A stretch of 11,308 bases of DNA, from assembly GCF_030525755.1 (NCBI RefSeq), contig NZ_JAUNEC010000055.1, positions 1 through 11,308 on the forward strand, given 5' to 3'. Made by a program: the position numbers and the translations under genes. The DNA is from Alysiella sp. GTDB taxonomy: Bacteria; Pseudomonadota; Gammaproteobacteria; Burkholderiales; Neisseriaceae. Within the stretch, counting starts at the first letter, position 1. Every line of letters begins with the position of its first letter. The notes beneath the pieces were generated by a model, which saw only the letters and a program-made list of their open reading frames with translations, had not been told where the DNA came from and made no database searches. Positions 8,279-11,308 of this stretch are shown here, in pieces.

Positions 8279-8499
8279 GCGATTTGATTGACCAAGCAAG
8301 CGAAGCGACCGAACGTTTTACCGCCCAAGCCTTGTCGGCACACAGGCTACCTGAAGACAAGACACGCTATTCATACAGCCATTGTATGGACTGCGGCGAG
8401 CCGATACCCCAAGCACGGCAAAAAGCGGTTGCAGGCTGCAAATTGTGTGTGTTATGCCAAGAAGATGCCGAAAAACGCAAGGCTTTACAAGGACTTTAA
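8275..8499 (+). CDS. DksA/TraR-type C4 zinc finger protein, 74 aa
   Basis: A 74-aa protein of the short TraR-like group. Its zinc finger is C37-x2-C40-x17-C58-x2-C61 (CMDCGEPIP...LCVLC), the standard spacing. TraR-like proteins bind the secondary channel of RNA polymerase and mimic DksA/ppGpp effects; phage copies probably bias transcription toward phage genes. The N-terminal helix (MSDLIDQASEATERF) has acidic residues where TraR has Asp. An extra Cys55 lies close to the finger. ATG 8275 overlaps the o-spanin stop. A DUS (8344-8355) is read as RLPED. Confidence 0.88.
   Translation: MSDLIDQASEATERFTAQALSAHRLPEDKTRYSYSHCMDCGEPIPQARQKAVAGCKLCVLCQEDAEKRKALQGL
8344..8355 (+). repeat. DUS AGGCTACCTGAA
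   Basis: Exact copy inside the zinc finger gene. Confidence 0.75.
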
Positions 8500-8501
8500 A
8501 C

Positions 8502-8756
8502 ATGGACTTTGAATTTGCCTTTAAAACCCTGTGGGGCATTGCCACCGCAGCGGGTTGGTTTTGGGTAAACGGCATTGCCGGGCGATTGAAGGAAGCAGAC
8601 AAAGACCGTGCCGAGCTGCGCCGCGAACTGCATGATGTCAAACTGGCCTACGCCACCAAAGCCGAAGCCCGCGCCGAACGCGAAACCATCAACCGCCAAC
8701 TTGACCGAATTGAAGACAAGCTGGACAAACTGGCTGAAAGAAAGGCAGACAAATGA
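8502..8756 (+). CDS. Mu gp25-like DUF2730 protein, 84 aa
   Basis: An 84-aa protein with a short hydrophobic N-terminal segment (about 5-24, FAFKTLWGIATAAGWFWVNG) and a long charged coiled coil (RLKEADKDRAELRREL..., ending INRQLDRIEDKLDKLAERK). This pattern fits the DUF2730 family represented by Mu gp25, found just before the packaging genes. Role unknown; probably membrane-anchored. ATG 8502 follows the previous stop by 2 bases, and the end overlaps the next start (ATGA). Confidence 0.75.
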   Translation: MDFEFAFKTLWGIATAAGWFWVNGIAGRLKEADKDRAELRRELHDVKLAYATKAEARAERETINRQLDRIEDKLDKLAERKADK

Positions 8757-8974
8757 ATCAATTGGAACAAGACCCGATTTTGGCGGCTTTGGCACGTATT
8801 GAAGACAAAGCCGACCAGACGCTGGCCAATCAAAGCCAAATGCAGGCGGAAATCGCTCAAATCCACAAGGACTGCCAAAAAACCGCCCGCACACATGGTG
8901 CGGTGGCAGGTGGCATCGCTGGCGGTTTGGTTAGCGCAACTGTGATGTATATTCGGGCAAAACTGGGGGTGTAG
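8753..8974 (+). CDS. Small membrane-anchored protein of the Mu late region, 73 aa
   Basis: A 73-aa protein: a helical coiled-coil N-terminal part (LARIEDKADQTLANQSQMQAE) and one C-terminal hydrophobic glycine-rich segment (about 49-66, AVAGGIAGGLVSATVMYI) with a basic end, RAKLGV. The reverse order of membrane segment and coiled coil compared with the preceding gene suggests that the two could pair. It occupies the Mu gp26 position. Coupled by a 4-base overlap. Function unknown. Confidence 0.7.
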   Translation: MNQLEQDPILAALARIEDKADQTLANQSQMQAEIAQIHKDCQKTARTHGAVAGGIAGGLVSATVMYIRAKLGV

Positions 8975-8975
8975 C

Positions 8976-9476
8976 ATGGCGCACCCACTTGAAAAACGTG
9001 AAGAAATCCGCGCCCTGTATGTGTTGAACAATCACACGTTGGAACGCGCTGCCGAAATTGCCCAAGTCCCTTTGCCGACCGCTCGCAGTTGGAAAAGCCA
9101 AGCCAAAGCCAAAGGCGATGACTGGGACACCGAGCGCACCGCGCGTTTTCGTGCCAATGGTGGCGAACAGGAAAAAGTCCAAGCCTTGTATTTGCGTTTG
9201 ATTGATGTGTTGGAAAACACGCTGGTGGAACTGGACGAAACAGAAGATTTCGATGTGTTTGAAAAAGCTAAAATTTTAACCAGCATGGGCGACACATTAA
9301 GCAAAACCACCGCAATGGGCGCAAAACTCATGCCCAGCGTGAACGCGCTCGCCATTGCATTGGAAACGCTAAAAATGGTTGGCGATGAAGTGCGTGAACA
9401 CAAACCGCATCTTGCACCTGATTTCATTGAAATTGTGGAACAGCTTGGTGCAAAAATTCAAGAAAAATTTTCATAA
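8976..9476 (+). CDS. Small terminase subunit-like protein, Mu gp27 type (DUF1804)
   Basis: A 166-aa protein of the DUF1804/Mu gp27 family, thought to be the DNA-recognition (small) terminase subunit in packaging. Its N-terminus has the family pattern: MAHPLEKREEIRALYVLNNHTLERAAEIAQVPLPTARSWK, an HTH (about 20-41), then AKAKGDDWDTERTARF. The rest is helical, for oligomerisation. It lies directly upstream of the large subunit with a 9-base gap. Start 8976 follows the previous stop by one base. Confidence 0.87.
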   Translation: MAHPLEKREEIRALYVLNNHTLERAAEIAQVPLPTARSWKSQAKAKGDDWDTERTARFRANGGEQEKVQALYLRLIDVLENTLVELDETEDFDVFEKAKILTSMGDTLSKTTAMGAKLMPSVNALAIALETLKMVGDEVREHKPHLAPDFIEIVEQLGAKIQEKFS

Positions 9477-9485
9477 GGCAAGGTT

Positions 9486-11129
9486 ATGAAACCGCTTTTT
9501 TCCCCACAAAATTCCACCAAAATCAATAAAAAAGAATTTTTGCGCGAATTGGCGGAATATGCTGCCGAATTTCGCCAATTCATTGAAGCCGAAGTGGACG
9601 GCTTTTCCAGCAAACCTGCTGATATTCAGGCGCGTTTAGCAAAAGTGCATGACCCTGTAACAGGGTTTCAATTTTTTTGTGAGACCTATTTTCCGCATTA
9701 CATGACGCATAAAACGCGCTCGGAATTGCATGAACATTTGTTCAAAAGGCTGCCTGAAATTGCCGAGCACCCCAAAAGCCGTTCCGAAGCCATTGCTGCA
9801 CCGCGTGGCGAAGCCAAATCCACGATTGCCACGCAGTTGCACACGCTTTGGCGCATTTGCGTGAACAAAACCCATTTTGCCTTGATTGTCATGGATTCCA
9901 TAGACCAAGCCTACCCAATGTTGGAAACGATTAAGGCGGAATTGGAAAGCAATCCACGTTTGCAAACCGATTTTTCACAGGCTTGTGGACAAGGGCGTGT
10001 GTGGCAAGCTGGACAAATCGTTACGAAAAACGGCATTAAGGTTACGGTGGCAGGTTCGGGCAAAAAATTACGCGGTATGCGTCATGGACCCTACCGCCCT
10101 GATTTGGTCGTCTTGGACGATATTGAGAATGACGAACAGGTGGAAAACCCCGTGCAACGCTTGAAATTACAGCGTTGGCTGGAAAAAGCGATTAAGCCAT
10201 TGGGCGGTGTCGGCAAGAAAATGGACATTCTCTACATTGGCACGATTTTGCATTATGACAGCGTGTTAAGCCGTGTTTTGAAAAACAAATTTTGGCACAG
10301 TCGCGTGTTTCGCGCCATCAAGCGTTTCCCTGACCGCATGGATTTGTGGCAGGAGTGGGAGACCATTTGGCGCAATGATGGCGAAGATGCCGCCATGTCG
10401 TTTTATGAACAAAATCAAGCCGAAATGGAACATGGCGCAGAAACTTCGTGGGCAGCGCGTGGCATTTTGGATTTGATGATTATCCGAGCGGATATTGGCT
10501 CACATTCCTTTGCGTGCGAATACCAAAACGACCCAGCCAGCAGCGATGACAGCCCCTTTGCCGATTTGATGGATTCTTGCTATTTCAGCAGTTTGCCGTC
10601 TGATGTGGTGTTTTATGGCGCGATTGACCCCAGTCTTGGCAAAGCTGGTGCAGGGCGCGACCCGTCAGCGATTTTGATTGGCGCATACCAAAAAAGCACG
10701 GGCACGCTGTTTGTGGAAGTGGCAAAAATCGCACGGCGCGTACCCGACAAAATCATTGAAGAAACCATTGCCTTGCACAAAATCTACCATTGCCAAGTGT
10801 GGGCGGTGGAAACCGTGCAATTTCAGGCATTTTTCAAAGATGAACTGGTCAAACGCTCGGCACAACGCGGTTGCACCGTGCCTGCGCGTGGTGTGAAACC
10901 GAATACCGATAAAGCCTTACGGATTGAGAGTTTACAGCCCCACATCGCCAACGGCTTAATCAAATTCCGCGCGGAACAGCGCGAATTGATTGAGCAACTG
11001 CGCCATTTTCCCCATGCCGACCACGATGACGGACCCGATGCGCTGCATATGTTGTGGATGTTGTGCCAAAGCGGACAAAGTATCAGCAAAGCGCGAGTGA
11101 TTAACTTGCCCATGCCCAGTTACGGCTAA
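9486..11129 (+). CDS. Terminase large subunit, Mu gp28 type
   Basis: A 547-aa packaging ATPase-nuclease, close to the usual length for this family. Walker A-like APRGEAKST (105-113) and Walker B VVLDDIEND (208-216) form the ATPase. The RNase H-like nuclease follows, with acidic residues D381 (YGAIDPSLGKAG), E442 (WAVETVQF) and the DHDDGPDAL block (513-520). The motor moves phage DNA into the procapsid and makes the headful cut. ATG 9486 has AAGG 7 bases upstream. An AGGCTGCCTGAA DUS (9747-9758) lies in the gene. All key residues are present, so it looks intact. Confidence 0.93.
   Translation: MKPLFSPQNSTKINKKEFLRELAEYAAEFRQFIEAEVDGFSSKPADIQARLAKVHDPVTGFQFFCETYFPHYMTHKTRSELHEHLFKRLPEIAEHPKSRSEAIAAPRGEAKSTIATQLHTLWRICVNKTHFALIVMDSIDQAYPMLETIKAELESNPRLQTDFSQACGQGRVWQAGQIVTKNGIKVTVAGSGKKLRGMRHGPYRPDLVVLDDIENDEQVENPVQRLKLQRWLEKAIKPLGGVGKKMDILYIGTILHYDSVLSRVLKNKFWHSRVFRAIKRFPDRMDLWQEWETIWRNDGEDAAMSFYEQNQAEMEHGAETSWAARGILDLMIIRADIGSHSFACEYQNDPASSDDSPFADLMDSCYFSSLPSDVVFYGAIDPSLGKAGAGRDPSAILIGAYQKSTGTLFVEVAKIARRVPDKIIEETIALHKIYHCQVWAVETVQFQAFFKDELVKRSAQRGCTVPARGVKPNTDKALRIESLQPHIANGLIKFRAEQRELIEQLRHFPHADHDDGPDALHMLWMLCQSGQSISKARVINLPMPSYG
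9747..9758 (+). repeat. DUS AGGCTGCCTGAA
   Basis: Exact copy of the Simonsiella-type dialect inside the large terminase gene, read as RLPEI. Confidence 0.75.
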
Positions 11130-11134
11130 ACCTT

Positions 11135-11149
11135 TTCAGGCAGCCTGAA
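11135..11149. repeat. DUS palindrome TTCAGGCAGCCTGAA
   Basis: Same 15-bp double-dialect palindrome as at 341-355, in the gap between the terminase stop and the portal start; it can form a 7-bp stem and is followed by AAAGGATAAC, the ribosome binding site of the next gene. Confidence 0.75.
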
Positions 11150-11160
11150 AGGATAACACC

Positions 11161-11308
11161 ATGTTTTTTAAATCCAAAAAAGACAAAATCAACATTAAAG
11201 CACAAACCCTGATTGCCGACACCGAACGCACGCTCAACGACATCATGCAAAGCGGCGAAGGCGCAGACAAAATGCTGTCGCGTTTGGGGATTTCGCGCCA
11301 ACAAGCCC
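11161..11308 (+). CDS. Start of the portal protein gene (Mu gp29-like), cut by the window
   Basis: An open frame of 49 codons running off the window, beginning MFFKSKKDKINIK and continuing SGEGADKMLSRLGISRQQA. AAAGGA lies 8 bases before ATG 11161. In Mu-like phages the portal gene (gp29, DUF935) directly follows the large terminase, and basic starts of this kind are common there. The visible part is too short to confirm the family. Confidence 0.6.
   Translation, partial: MFFKSKKDKINIKAQTLIADTERTLNDIMQSGEGADKMLSRLGISRQQA

Noticed and set aside
8496..9031. Reverse-strand frames opposite the gp25-like and following genes
   Set aside because: Shadows of coupled forward genes; nothing recognisable.
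1..11308. CRISPR array, tRNA, rRNA, insertion sequence or phage attachment site
   Set aside because: No regularly spaced repeats, cloverleaf, rRNA motifs, transposase frame or terminal repeats were seen; the ends of the Mu-like prophage lie outside the window.

Overview
The window is the early-middle to late part of a Mu-like (transposable) prophage in a Neisseriaceae host. The host call rests on many 12-bp DNA uptake sequences (DUS). Most read AGGCTACCTGAA or AGGCTGCCTGAA, the forms I associate with Eikenella- and Simonsiella-type relatives rather than N. meningitidis. The phage call rests on gene order: Gam (1003-1524), GemA/gp16 (2853-3290), Mor activator (3380-3847), lysis genes (6711-8278), gp25-like (8502-8756), DUF1804 small terminase (8976-9476), large terminase (9486-11129) and the start of the portal gene (11161 to the end).

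Layout. 36-1524 holds two unassigned early genes and gam. 1598-2720 is a reverse-strand accessory module: a BRO-N-like antirepressor plus a 56-aa partner, with a long structured leader and a likely promoter near 2642-2670. 2853-3847 is gemA-mor. 3915-5988 is a second accessory island on the forward strand. 6074-6631 holds a small operator-bearing promoter, a 47-aa coiled-coil ORF and a small HTH protein. 6711-8499 is the lysis block (endolysin, two small genes, i-spanin with embedded o-spanin, DksA/TraR zinc finger). The packaging genes follow to the end.

The island at 3915-5100 is the most unusual part. It contains two diverged tandem copies of one cassette: terminator, sigma70-like promoter with a palindromic operator filling the -35/-10 spacer, leader hairpin, a 19-21 aa hydrophobic peptide very like the Ibs type I toxins, a 3' hairpin with an anti-Shine-Dalgarno tract, and a 58-59 aa Arc-like ribbon-helix-helix (RHH) gene. 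On the opposite strand of each copy lies a promoter (TTGATT, 17 bp, TATAGT or TAAGAT) that would make an antisense RNA over the toxin mRNA, as Sib RNAs do over ibs. Right after each RHH stop codon there is a second promoter carrying the operator of that same cassette. The second of these drives the Rha-type antirepressor (5227-5796) and its 62-aa partner (5800-5988); the first drives a multi-hairpin RNA with no clear gene.

Working model (inference): each RHH protein represses its own toxin-RHH promoter and a downstream phage-regulatory promoter through its own operator, while the antisense RNA silences the toxin after transcription. The two copies have diverged into apparently separate operator specificities. 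The two antirepressor modules share a C-terminal HTH domain and a homologous partner gene but carry unrelated N-terminal domains, so regulatory parts have been shuffled within this phage.
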